Below, one piece after another: positions 1-5,415 of a stretch of DNA of 5,415 bases (position 1 is its first letter; each line of letters begins with the position of its first letter). The stretch spans positions 1 through 5,415 of the forward strand of contig JAEPNS010000244.1 of assembly GCA_017643325.1 (NCBI GenBank). Reading direction: 5' to 3'. The DNA comes from Alphaproteobacteria bacterium. GTDB taxonomy: Bacteria > Pseudomonadota > Alphaproteobacteria > UBA6615. Both the position numbers and the translations under genes were made by a program. A model generated the notes under the pieces. It saw nothing but the letters and a program-made list of their open reading frames with translations, made no database searches and was not told the origin of the DNA.

Positions 1-328
1 TCTGGAAGACGTAGCCGAAGTTTGTATCGCGCAGGCGCTTGCCGTCGAAACGGATCGTGCCCGCGTCGGGCTCGATCAGGCCCGCGATCAGGTTGATCAG
101 GGTCGACTTCCCGCAGCCGTTCGGCCCGAACACGGACACGAAGCGGCCGCGGGGGATATCGAGATCGAAATCGTCGTAGATCACGGCGCTGCCGAATTTC
201 TTCGACAGGCCGCGGATCGTGATGTGTGGATCGCCGACCGTGCCAGGGGCAGCCGGTGACGGTGCGCCCGGTGCGGACGCGCGGGTGGGCGTGTCACCGC
301 TCGCCGGTGCTGCCTCGCTGGCAATCAT
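1..328 (-). CDS. ABC transporter ATP-binding protein, NitT/TauT type (partial, N-terminal 109 codons)
   Basis: This is the nucleotide-binding subunit of an ABC importer; it would hydrolyse ATP on the cytoplasmic face to drive uptake of the ligand held by the binding protein encoded just upstream. Translating the minus strand from the ATG at 328 gives an Ala/Pro/Gly/Thr-rich leader (residues 1-35), then the usual first strand (ITIRGLSKKFG, 36-46), the Walker A motif GPNGCGKST (68-76) and a Q-loop ending in FGYVFQ (Gln109). The window edge cuts the gene there, so the signature motif, Walker B and H-loop are not visible. The start is supported by AGGAG seven bases upstream and by the lack of any in-frame ATG, GTG or TTG between it and the conserved domain. 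It lies 21 bp after the binding-protein stop, so the two are almost certainly co-transcribed. The closest named families are SsuB/TauB/NrtD-like ATPases, inferred from the partner. A permease gene is expected beyond the edge. Confidence 0.93.
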   Translation of the reverse strand, partial: MIASEAAPASGDTPTRASAPGAPSPAAPGTVGDPHITIRGLSKKFGSAVIYDDFDLDIPRGRFVSVFGPNGCGKSTLINLIAGLIEPDAGTIRFDGKRLRDTNFGYVFQ

Positions 329-335
329 GTCGGGG

Positions 336-340
336 CTCCT
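336..340 (-). promoter_or_regulatory. Shine-Dalgarno site of the ABC ATPase gene
   Basis: AGGAG on the minus strand lies seven bases before the ATG at 328, inside the 21-bp gap after the binding-protein gene. It decides the start: it supports translation from an ATG that adds about 35 low-complexity residues before the conserved ATPase fold. Confidence 0.75.
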
Positions 341-349
341 GTCCGGCAA

Positions 350-1336
350 TCAGAAGGTCTTGATGTACTTCGTCACATCGACCTTCTCGGACAGGATGCC
401 GTTGTCGGCCACGAAATCGATGAACTGCTGGAATTCGGCCTTGTCGTCGTCCGACAGATCGTCGGCCATCACGAAGTTCACCAGCGGCACCGTCGGGGCC
501 ACGGCCTCCGGCGTGAAGGTGTTCTTCACGAGGTGCGAACGTACCGTGTCATCCTTCGCGATGTCGTCCAGCGCACGGTTCCAGGCCATCGCGAAGCGCT
601 TCGCGACGTCCGGACGGTCCGCCAGGAAATTGCCTGTCAGTGCCGTCCCTGCGACCCATGCGTCGGCATCGTCCTTGCCGAGGATGTAGGTGGCGATCAC
701 CCCGGTCTCGATGGCGCTGGCCGAACCCTGGTTTTCCATCAGGGTCACCGCGGGCTCGAGCGTATAGCCGGCGTCATAGGTGCCCGCCTGCATCGCCGAG
801 ACGTGCTGGGGCATGGCGAGCTGGTCGAGCTGGTAGTCACCCTCCTTGAGGCCGTTGGCCGCCAGCACGGCTTTCGCCATCATGATGTTGGCCGGTCCCG
901 GCGCGGACATGATCTTCGCGCCTTTCAGGTCTCCGATCTTCTTCGCGTCGAAGCCCTTGCGGACCACGAAGGTCTCCATCTTGTACTGCTTGTTCTGGCT
1001 GTTGATGGAGATGTAGTTGACCAGGCCGTCCTTCTTGAGGTTGGCGTTCATGCCCTCGATCGTCACGAGGTTCGCCGCCACGTCGATATCGCCGGTGATC
1101 ATCGCCGACACCAGGGCCGGGCCGCCGATCAGGCGCACCATCTCGGGCTCGATATCCGCGTCCTTGAAGTAGCCGCGCTCCAGCGCAACGAAATACGGCA
1201 GGGCCGAGGTGACCGGGAACACGCCCACCTTCACCTTGTCCGCGGCCTGTGCACCGGCAACACCGGTGAATGAAAGCGCGGCGACCGCCGCAACGGCCAG
1301 CGCCGCGCGCCGTGTGATTTCTGCAAAACTCTTCAT
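350..1336 (-). CDS. ABC transporter substrate-binding protein, NitT/TauT (NMT1/SsuA-like) family
   Basis: This is a periplasmic solute-binding protein that captures a small ligand and delivers it to an ABC importer. The 328-residue length is normal for the family. Residues 1-31 form a signal peptide: a charged start with Arg9-Arg10, a hydrophobic Ala/Leu/Val core (11-28) and an AQA cleavage site, so the mature protein begins near Ala32. The mature part opens with a beta strand and the aligned stretch VKVGVFPVTSALPYFVALERGYF (about 36-57; given as first and last motifs VKVGVF and ALERGYF), followed by a GPALVSAMITGDIDVA segment (72-87), DLKGAKI (136-142) and LEPAVT (193-198), all typical of NitT/TauT binding proteins. 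The class spans ligands such as sulfonates, taurine, nitrate, thiamine precursors and other small organics, and the ligand here is not readable. The neighbouring ATP-dependent Hyu enzyme suggests that the ligand is that enzyme's substrate or a precursor. The start is fixed by an ideal AGGAGGT seven bases upstream. Confidence 0.93.
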   Translation of the reverse strand: MKSFAEITRRAALAVAAVAALSFTGVAGAQAADKVKVGVFPVTSALPYFVALERGYFKDADIEPEMVRLIGGPALVSAMITGDIDVAANLVTIEGMNANLKKDGLVNYISINSQNKQYKMETFVVRKGFDAKKIGDLKGAKIMSAPGPANIMMAKAVLAANGLKEGDYQLDQLAMPQHVSAMQAGTYDAGYTLEPAVTLMENQGSASAIETGVIATYILGKDDADAWVAGTALTGNFLADRPDVAKRFAMAWNRALDDIAKDDTVRSHLVKNTFTPEAVAPTVPLVNFVMADDLSDDDKAEFQQFIDFVADNGILSEKVDVTKYIKTF

Positions 1337-1419
1337 GGTACCGACCTCCTGTTTTGGTTATTGGGTTTTGGGTTGGGGCCCTGGAGTTGCGCCCTCTTGT
1401 CGTTGGGGTCCCTTGTTCT
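1337..1419 (-). other. C/A-rich intergenic spacer between hyuB and the binding-protein gene
   Basis: This 83-bp gap is the longest fully contained non-coding stretch. On the coding strand it is almost free of T and rich in A and C, with short repeated units (GGGACCCCAAC then GGGCCCCAAC, followed by AACCCAAAACCCAATAACC), and it ends in the strong ribosome binding site. I see no convincing hairpin followed by a T-run and no clear -35/-10 pair, so I read it as an unstructured translation leader within a single operon. An internal promoter or a processing site cannot be excluded. Confidence 0.5.
1344..1350 (-). promoter_or_regulatory. Strong Shine-Dalgarno site of the binding-protein gene
   Basis: The minus strand reads AGGAGGT, a near-perfect anti-16S match, with a seven-base spacer to the ATG at 1336. 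It is much stronger than anything in front of hyuA or hyuB. This fits the general need for binding proteins in excess over the membrane transporter and over the cytoplasmic enzyme. Confidence 0.85.
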
Positions 1420-3267
1420 TCAGGACCGTTTTTCGAACATGCTCATGCCCGGACCTCGATCGATCATCTCGAGCGGTTCGGTGCGGGCCGCGCGCATCTC
1501 CCCGCGCAGCGATTTCGTGGCCTCTTCATCGACCGCGAGGCCGTCGCCGTCCTCGACCAGGACGACGCCGTAGTTGTTCCGGGCGGCCTCGGCGGACACC
1601 TTCGCCTGCGTGACATCGACCAGAACGCGCGCCGGGTCCCGGTCGAGCGGGTCGCCCCAGCCGCCGCCGCCCGTTGTGCGTACGCGCAGGACCTGGCCGG
1701 CCTTGATCGGCTCGTTGTCGACCAGGCCGCCGAGCTTCTCGTCACGGCCCTCGACATCGACATAGACACCGAACGGCAGGCCGGCCTCGCCGCCGTTGAC
1801 CCCGTAGCAGCCGAGCCGCACCCGGTCGGCGGTCACGATGGTCGAGCAGTCGACCAGCAGCCGGTATTCCTTTTCGTAGCCGAGGCCGCCCCGGAAGGTT
1901 CCGGCGCCGCCGGAGTCGGTCCACAAACCGAGCTTTTCGACCAGGATCGGGAAGCGGGTCTCCGTGAACTCGGCCGGCTGGTTCCTGGAATTCGGGACGA
2001 TGTGAATCGCGTCCGAGCCGTCGGCGTAGTAGCGCCCGCCGCTGCCGCCGCCCAGCACCTCGCGCGACAGGAAGGGTTTGCCCTCCAGGTCGTCGCCGTA
2101 GAAGCCAGTGTAGCGGATCGTCTCCTGGTCGGCGGGCATACGGCCCTGCTCGACCGCCTGCACCACACAGCCCGCGAGCAGGCCGATGGCGCGCAGCAAC
2201 GGGAAGGACCGGGCGTTGGTCGCGGCCGGCCGGATCGGCGTGATCAGCGTTCCCTTGGGCGGGAAGATGACCTCGAAGACGTCGCACACGCCCTCGTTGC
2301 AGTGGATCTCCGCCGCGCGTTCCGGGGAGTCTGCCAGGTTGCGCAGCACCGGCGCGATCCACTTGATCAGGAACTTGCCGTCGGCGTAGTCGGCCGGCCA
2401 GTTGATCGGCCCCAGCGCCTGCGGGTCGGTGCCGTTGAAATCGAGGACGATCTTGTCGTCCGTCTTGGTCATGGTGAGCGCGATCTTGTGGAGCTTCGGG
2501 TCGGTCACCCCGTCGTGCTCCACATAGTCTTCCCACGAATAGGTGCCGTTGTTGATCTTCGGCAGCAGCTCCTCGCGGAAGATGTTGGCGCACTTGTCGA
2601 GGATGGCCTGGAAACAGGCTTCCACGGTCTCGCGGCCGAAGCGTTCGAACAGTTCGGCCATCCGCTCGGCACCCATGATGCAGGCCTGCATCTCGGAATC
2701 GATGTCCGCGGCCAGCATCTCCGGCACACGGGTGTTGCGGCGGATGATCTTGAGCGCGTCTTCGTTGCGCGTCCCCGCGTCGACCAACTTGATCGGCGGG
2801 ATCATCAGGCCTTCCTCGAAGACCGAAACGGCCGTGCCGGGCATCGAGCCGGGCACCTTGCCGCCGATGTCGTCATGGTGGCCGAACGCCTGGATGAACG
2901 CCACGACCTCGCCGTCGTGAAACACCGGAACCGTCGAGCACATGTCGGGCAGGTGCCCGATGGAGCCTTCGGTGTCGTAGGTGTCGTTCATGAAGTAGAC
3001 GTCGCCCGGCTTCATGGTCTCGATCGGGAAGTCGCGCACGACGGCGTCCGGCATGGCCGAGTAGGACCGGCCGGTCAGCTTGCGGCATTTCCAGTCGAAG
3101 AGCCCGACGCGGTAGTCGTGCGCCTCGCGGATCATCGGGCTGCGGGCCGTGCGCTCGATCGCGTACTCGATCTCCGCCTCGATGGAGTTGAGCGTGCCCT
3201 CGACGATCTGCAGGACAATCGGGTCGACGCCCGCGGCGGGGGCGGTCTGTTCGGCTGTGTTGGTCAT
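1420..3267 (-). CDS. hyuB: Hydantoinase B / oxoprolinase family subunit (HyuB-type)
   Basis: This is the second subunit of an ATP-dependent cytoplasmic enzyme of the hydantoinase/5-oxoprolinase/acetone-carboxylase superfamily. In these enzymes HyuA phosphorylates the substrate carbonyl and HyuB completes ring opening or carboxylation. Motifs in order: DPIVLQIVEGTL (15-26), RTARSPMIREAHDY (39-52), KPGDVYFMNDTY (86-97), GHLPDM (104-109), FGHHDDIGG with PGSMPG (128-144), EEGLMIPPIKL (151-161), a PPKGTLITPIRPA segment (336-348), SRNQPAEFTETRFP (427-440), DSGGAGTFRGGLG (451-463) and TTGGGGWGDPLDRDP (531-545). His105, Asp108 and His130 have the spacing I recall for the Mn ligands of the acetone carboxylase alpha subunit, so a metal site is plausible. 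At 615 residues it is slightly longer than a typical HyuB, the extra length being a polar C-terminal tail after about residue 570. Its ATG overlaps the hyuA stop, and there is no good Shine-Dalgarno upstream, so translation is probably coupled. The specific substrate is unknown. Confidence 0.93.
   Translation of the reverse strand: MTNTAEQTAPAAGVDPIVLQIVEGTLNSIEAEIEYAIERTARSPMIREAHDYRVGLFDWKCRKLTGRSYSAMPDAVVRDFPIETMKPGDVYFMNDTYDTEGSIGHLPDMCSTVPVFHDGEVVAFIQAFGHHDDIGGKVPGSMPGTAVSVFEEGLMIPPIKLVDAGTRNEDALKIIRRNTRVPEMLAADIDSEMQACIMGAERMAELFERFGRETVEACFQAILDKCANIFREELLPKINNGTYSWEDYVEHDGVTDPKLHKIALTMTKTDDKIVLDFNGTDPQALGPINWPADYADGKFLIKWIAPVLRNLADSPERAAEIHCNEGVCDVFEVIFPPKGTLITPIRPAATNARSFPLLRAIGLLAGCVVQAVEQGRMPADQETIRYTGFYGDDLEGKPFLSREVLGGGSGGRYYADGSDAIHIVPNSRNQPAEFTETRFPILVEKLGLWTDSGGAGTFRGGLGYEKEYRLLVDCSTIVTADRVRLGCYGVNGGEAGLPFGVYVDVEGRDEKLGGLVDNEPIKAGQVLRVRTTGGGGWGDPLDRDPARVLVDVTQAKVSAEAARNNYGVVLVEDGDGLAVDEEATKSLRGEMRAARTEPLEMIDRGPGMSMFEKRS
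3264..3267 (-). other. ATGA stop/start overlap of hyuA and hyuB
   Basis: The minus strand reads ATGA, where TGA ends hyuA and ATG begins hyuB. The bases before it (GAGCGCATCCG) hold no strong Shine-Dalgarno. This arrangement is typical of translational coupling and suits two subunits needed in equal amounts in one complex. Confidence 0.85.
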
Positions 3268-5363
3268 CGGATGCGCTCGATTTCGTCGGTGGAACGCCGG
3301 ACGACGATGATTCCGTGGTCGTCGACGGTTGCGAATTGTCCGGGGAAGACGACGGTCGTGGAGCCGAATTCCTCGATCACGGCGGGGCCCTCGATGCGGG
3401 TGCCGGCCGGCAGGCGGGCCCGGTTGAAGACCGGCGTATCGCGGAAACCGCCCTCGAAATAGACCGGACGCGTGGCCTTGCGGGCCGCCTCCGCGTCGCC
3501 GCCTCCGTCGATCCGGGGCAGCGAGGGCCGCTCGATGGTGCCGAAGCCGGACAGGCAGAAGTTCACGATCTCCACCTTCTGCTCGCCGCGATAGGCGTAT
3601 CCGAAGGTGCGTTCATGGGCGGCGTGGAAGGCCTCGATCAGGGCCTCGACCGCGCCGGCGTCGACCTCGCCGGACGGCGCCGTCACGCGCACTTCCATGG
3701 ACTGGCCGGCATAGCGCACGTCCGCCTCACGGACGTAGCGGTGGGTCTCGGCGGCGAGGCCGTCGCGGATCAGGGTCTCGCGCGCCTCGCCCTCGAGCGT
3801 CGCGTAGATCTCGGCCACGGCGGCCGGGTCGATGTCGTCCTGCTGGGTGACACGCGTCAGGATGTGGTCGGAGCGCCAGTCCACGGCCAGCAGGCCGAAG
3901 GCCGACAGGTTGCCGGGGTTCGGAGGCACGATGCAGGCCTCCATGTTCAGCAGGTCCATGACCGCGGGCGACTGGGCCGGGCCGGACCCTCCGAAGGACA
4001 GCAGGGCAAAGTCGCGCGGGTCGATGCCGCGCTGGATGGTCATCTGCCGGATCATGTTCGCCTGGTTCCAGTTGGCGATCTCGATGATTCCGGCGGCCAG
4101 TTCCTCGACGCTCATTTCCCGGCCGAGTTCCTTTGCGAGGTCGGCAATGCCCTGGCGGGCGCGCTCGACGTTGAGTTCGATGCCGCCGCCGATCAGTTCG
4201 GCGGGCAGGCGCCCGAGCGCGAGGTTGGCGTCGGTGATGGTCGGCGCGTCGCCGCCTTCCGGGTAGCACATGGGCCCCGGTACGGCGCCTGCGCTGATCG
4301 GCCCGACATTGAGGTTGCCTTCGCGGGTCTTCCAGGCGATCGAGCCGCCGCCCGTGCCCACGGTGCGGATGTCGATCATCGGCAGGCGCACCGGGAACGG
4401 GCCGACCGACGCGTCGGTGGTGATGTGCGGCTCGCTGTCCTCGATCAGGCAGATGTCGGTCGATGTGCCGCCCGCATCCAGCGTGACGACGTTGTCGAAG
4501 CCCGCGAGTTTGGAGACGACGGCGGCGCCCAGCGCGCCCGCGGCGGGCCCGGACAGCGCCGTGGTGATCGGTTTTTCAACGACCTGTTCGGCACTGATCA
4601 CGCCGCCGGACGACTGCATCACCAGGAACGGCGGTTCGCGCAGCGTCGGCCCCAGCTCCTCGGCGACGTTGCCGAGGTAGCGCGACATGTACGGCTTTAC
4701 GAAGGCGTCCACGAGCGTCGTCACCGCGCGTTCGTATTCGCGATACTCCGGCAGGACGTCGCAGGACAGCGAGACCACCGCGTCGGGGTGCTCCTCGGAG
4801 ATGATCTCGGCGACGCGCTTCTCGTGGGTGTTGTTGGCGTAGGAGTGCATCAGGCACACGCCGACGGCGCGGATGTCCTGCTGCTTGAGCGCACGGGCGG
4901 CGGCGCGCACGCTGTCTTCGTCAAGCTCCGTCAGCTCCTCGCCCTTGAAGTTCAGGCGCCCGCCGACCTCCTGGACGAAATGCAGGGGTACGAGCCTGTC
5001 CGGCTTCACCCAGAAATAGGAATTCCCGTAACCGTCCGGCACCGCCTGGCGGGCGATCTCGAGGATGTGCCTGAAGCCCTTGGTGACGATCAGGCCGAGG
5101 CCTTCGATCTGGCCCTGCAGAAGGGCATTGGTCGCGACCGTCGTGCCGTGGCAGATCACGCCGACATCGGCGGGATCGTCGCCGGTTTGCTCAAGCACGT
5201 CGTGGATGCCCTGCACGAGGCCGACCGCGGGGTTGTGGGGGGTGCTCGAGACCTTGGTGACGTTCATGGTCCCGGCCGCTGCATCGATTGAGACGATATC
5301 GGTGAACGTGCCGCCGGTATCGATCCCGATTCTGAGGTTCCCTTTGCCTGATCCGCCGTCCAT
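3264..5363 (-). CDS. hyuA: Hydantoinase A / oxoprolinase family ATP-binding subunit (HyuA-type)
   Basis: This is the ATP-using subunit of the HyuA/HyuB enzyme class, which includes ATP-dependent (N-methyl)hydantoinases, 5-oxoprolinase, caprolactamase and acetone or acetophenone carboxylases. It is a cytoplasmic, actin/hexokinase-fold protein and its 699 residues match the family. The N-terminal domain has the phosphate-binding loop GIDTGGTFTDIVSID (13-27) and CHGTTVATNALLQG (71-84). The central domain has LPEYREYERAVTT (204-216), MQSSGGV (249-255), LSGPAAGALGA (270-280), a second phosphate loop LDAGGTSTDI (295-304), GTGGGSIAW (336-344), GPISAGAVPGPMCY (354-367), TITDANLALGRL (375-386) and FGGSGPAQ (457-464). 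The C-terminal domain has VRYAGQSMEVRV (549-560) and the closing GPAVIEEFGSTTVVFPGQ (659-676). Usual HyuA proteins carry His where Gln464 stands. The start at 5363 is bounded by an in-frame TGA 12 bases upstream; its Shine-Dalgarno is weak (GGA only). The substrate cannot be assigned; separate A and B subunits rule out the fused eukaryotic-type 5-oxoprolinase layout. Confidence 0.94.
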   Translation of the reverse strand: MDGGSGKGNLRIGIDTGGTFTDIVSIDAAAGTMNVTKVSSTPHNPAVGLVQGIHDVLEQTGDDPADVGVICHGTTVATNALLQGQIEGLGLIVTKGFRHILEIARQAVPDGYGNSYFWVKPDRLVPLHFVQEVGGRLNFKGEELTELDEDSVRAAARALKQQDIRAVGVCLMHSYANNTHEKRVAEIISEEHPDAVVSLSCDVLPEYREYERAVTTLVDAFVKPYMSRYLGNVAEELGPTLREPPFLVMQSSGGVISAEQVVEKPITTALSGPAAGALGAAVVSKLAGFDNVVTLDAGGTSTDICLIEDSEPHITTDASVGPFPVRLPMIDIRTVGTGGGSIAWKTREGNLNVGPISAGAVPGPMCYPEGGDAPTITDANLALGRLPAELIGGGIELNVERARQGIADLAKELGREMSVEELAAGIIEIANWNQANMIRQMTIQRGIDPRDFALLSFGGSGPAQSPAVMDLLNMEACIVPPNPGNLSAFGLLAVDWRSDHILTRVTQQDDIDPAAVAEIYATLEGEARETLIRDGLAAETHRYVREADVRYAGQSMEVRVTAPSGEVDAGAVEALIEAFHAAHERTFGYAYRGEQKVEIVNFCLSGFGTIERPSLPRIDGGGDAEAARKATRPVYFEGGFRDTPVFNRARLPAGTRIEGPAVIEEFGSTTVVFPGQFATVDDHGIIVVRRSTDEIERIR

Positions 5364-5371
5364 GATATCCG

Positions 5372-5387
5372 TTCAAATAATATTGAA
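5372..5387. promoter_or_regulatory. AT-rich palindrome just upstream of hyuA, candidate operator
   Basis: The sequence ttcaaataatattgaa is an inverted repeat with perfect 5-bp arms (TTCAA/TTGAA) around a 6-bp AT-only centre, lying 8 bp before the hyuA ATG. It sits in the only clearly AT-rich patch of the window. Size and symmetry would fit a dimeric regulator such as a GntR- or LysR-type protein, but a chance palindrome is possible in AT-rich DNA. No convincing -35/-10 pair could be placed within the visible 52 bp, so the promoter is probably further right, outside the window. Confidence 0.3.
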
Positions 5388-5415
5388 AACAAGGCTTTAT
5401 GCGATTTCTCGCGGC

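Noticed and set aside
533..1273. Plus-strand open frame antisense to the binding-protein gene
   Set aside because: It is His/Arg/Val-rich with no motif, and lies entirely inside a well-supported gene with a signal peptide and a strong ribosome site on the other strand.
1337..1419. Possible rho-independent terminator between hyuB and the binding-protein gene
   Set aside because: GGGACCCC and GGGCCCC units are present, but they do not form a clear stem followed by a T-run on the coding strand, which is nearly T-free here.
1354..3462. Long plus-strand open frame (about 700 codons) antisense to hyuB
   Set aside because: It is the mirror of hyuB in GC-rich DNA, where stops are rare on the opposite strand. 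The translation is dominated by Arg, His, Val, Asp and Leu with no recognisable domain, and it has no credible ribosome site.
3315..5291. Long plus-strand open frame (about 660 codons) antisense to hyuA
   Set aside because: It shows the same composition artefact, with runs of Arg/His/Gly/Asp/Val and no family motif, while the minus-strand frame is an unmistakable HyuA protein.
1420..5363. Split 5-oxoprolinase caused by a frameshift of a fused gene
   Set aside because: The ATGA junction, the complete N- and C-terminal motifs on both sides and the normal subunit lengths show two genuine separate genes, as is usual in bacteria.
5364..5415. Sigma-70-like promoter for hyuA
   Set aside because: TATTAT could serve as a -10, but no TTGACA-like hexamer lies at 16-18 bp, and pairing TTGTTT with a downstream hexamer would put the -10 on the start codon.

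Overview
The window carries one block of co-directional genes, all on the minus strand, so it reads right to left. It is GC-rich DNA with strong third-position G/C preference and Shine-Dalgarno-led starts. This fits a high-GC proteobacterium, most likely an alphaproteobacterium of the Rhodospirillales or Rhodobacterales type. The taxon is inferred from composition and gene style, not proven. No RNA gene, mobile element, CRISPR array or long repeat was found.

Layout in transcription order: (1) a short AT-rich leader (5364-5415) with a small palindrome close to the first start codon; (2) a HyuA-type ATP-binding subunit of the hydantoinase/5-oxoprolinase/acetone-carboxylase superfamily (5363-3264); (3) the partner HyuB-type subunit (3267-1420), whose ATG overlaps the hyuA stop as ATGA; (4) an 83-bp C/A-rich spacer ending in a very strong ribosome binding site; (5) an exported NitT/TauT-type (NMT1/SsuA-like) solute-binding protein (1336-350); (6) after 21 bp, the first 109 codons of an ABC transporter ATPase (328-1), cut by the window edge just after its Q-loop glutamine. 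A permease gene would be expected to the left, outside the window.

The simplest reading is a catabolic uptake operon. A periplasmic binding protein and ABC importer bring in a small, probably cyclic-amide or carbonyl compound, and the HyuA/HyuB complex then uses ATP to hydrolyse or carboxylate it. Family membership of all four genes is well supported by motifs. The actual substrate cannot be read from the sequence. Both Hyu subunits look intact, and HyuB keeps a His-x2-Asp...His arrangement like the metal site reported for acetone carboxylase. No small gamma subunit of the acetone carboxylase kind is present in the window, which favours an amide-hydrolysing enzyme over a true acetone carboxylase.

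Most of the region is a recognisable, ordinary type of metabolic operon. The points worth a second look are the unknown substrate, a Gln in place of the usual His in a HyuA motif, the palindrome at the hyuA start, and the unusual Ala/Pro-rich N-terminal extension on the ATPase.
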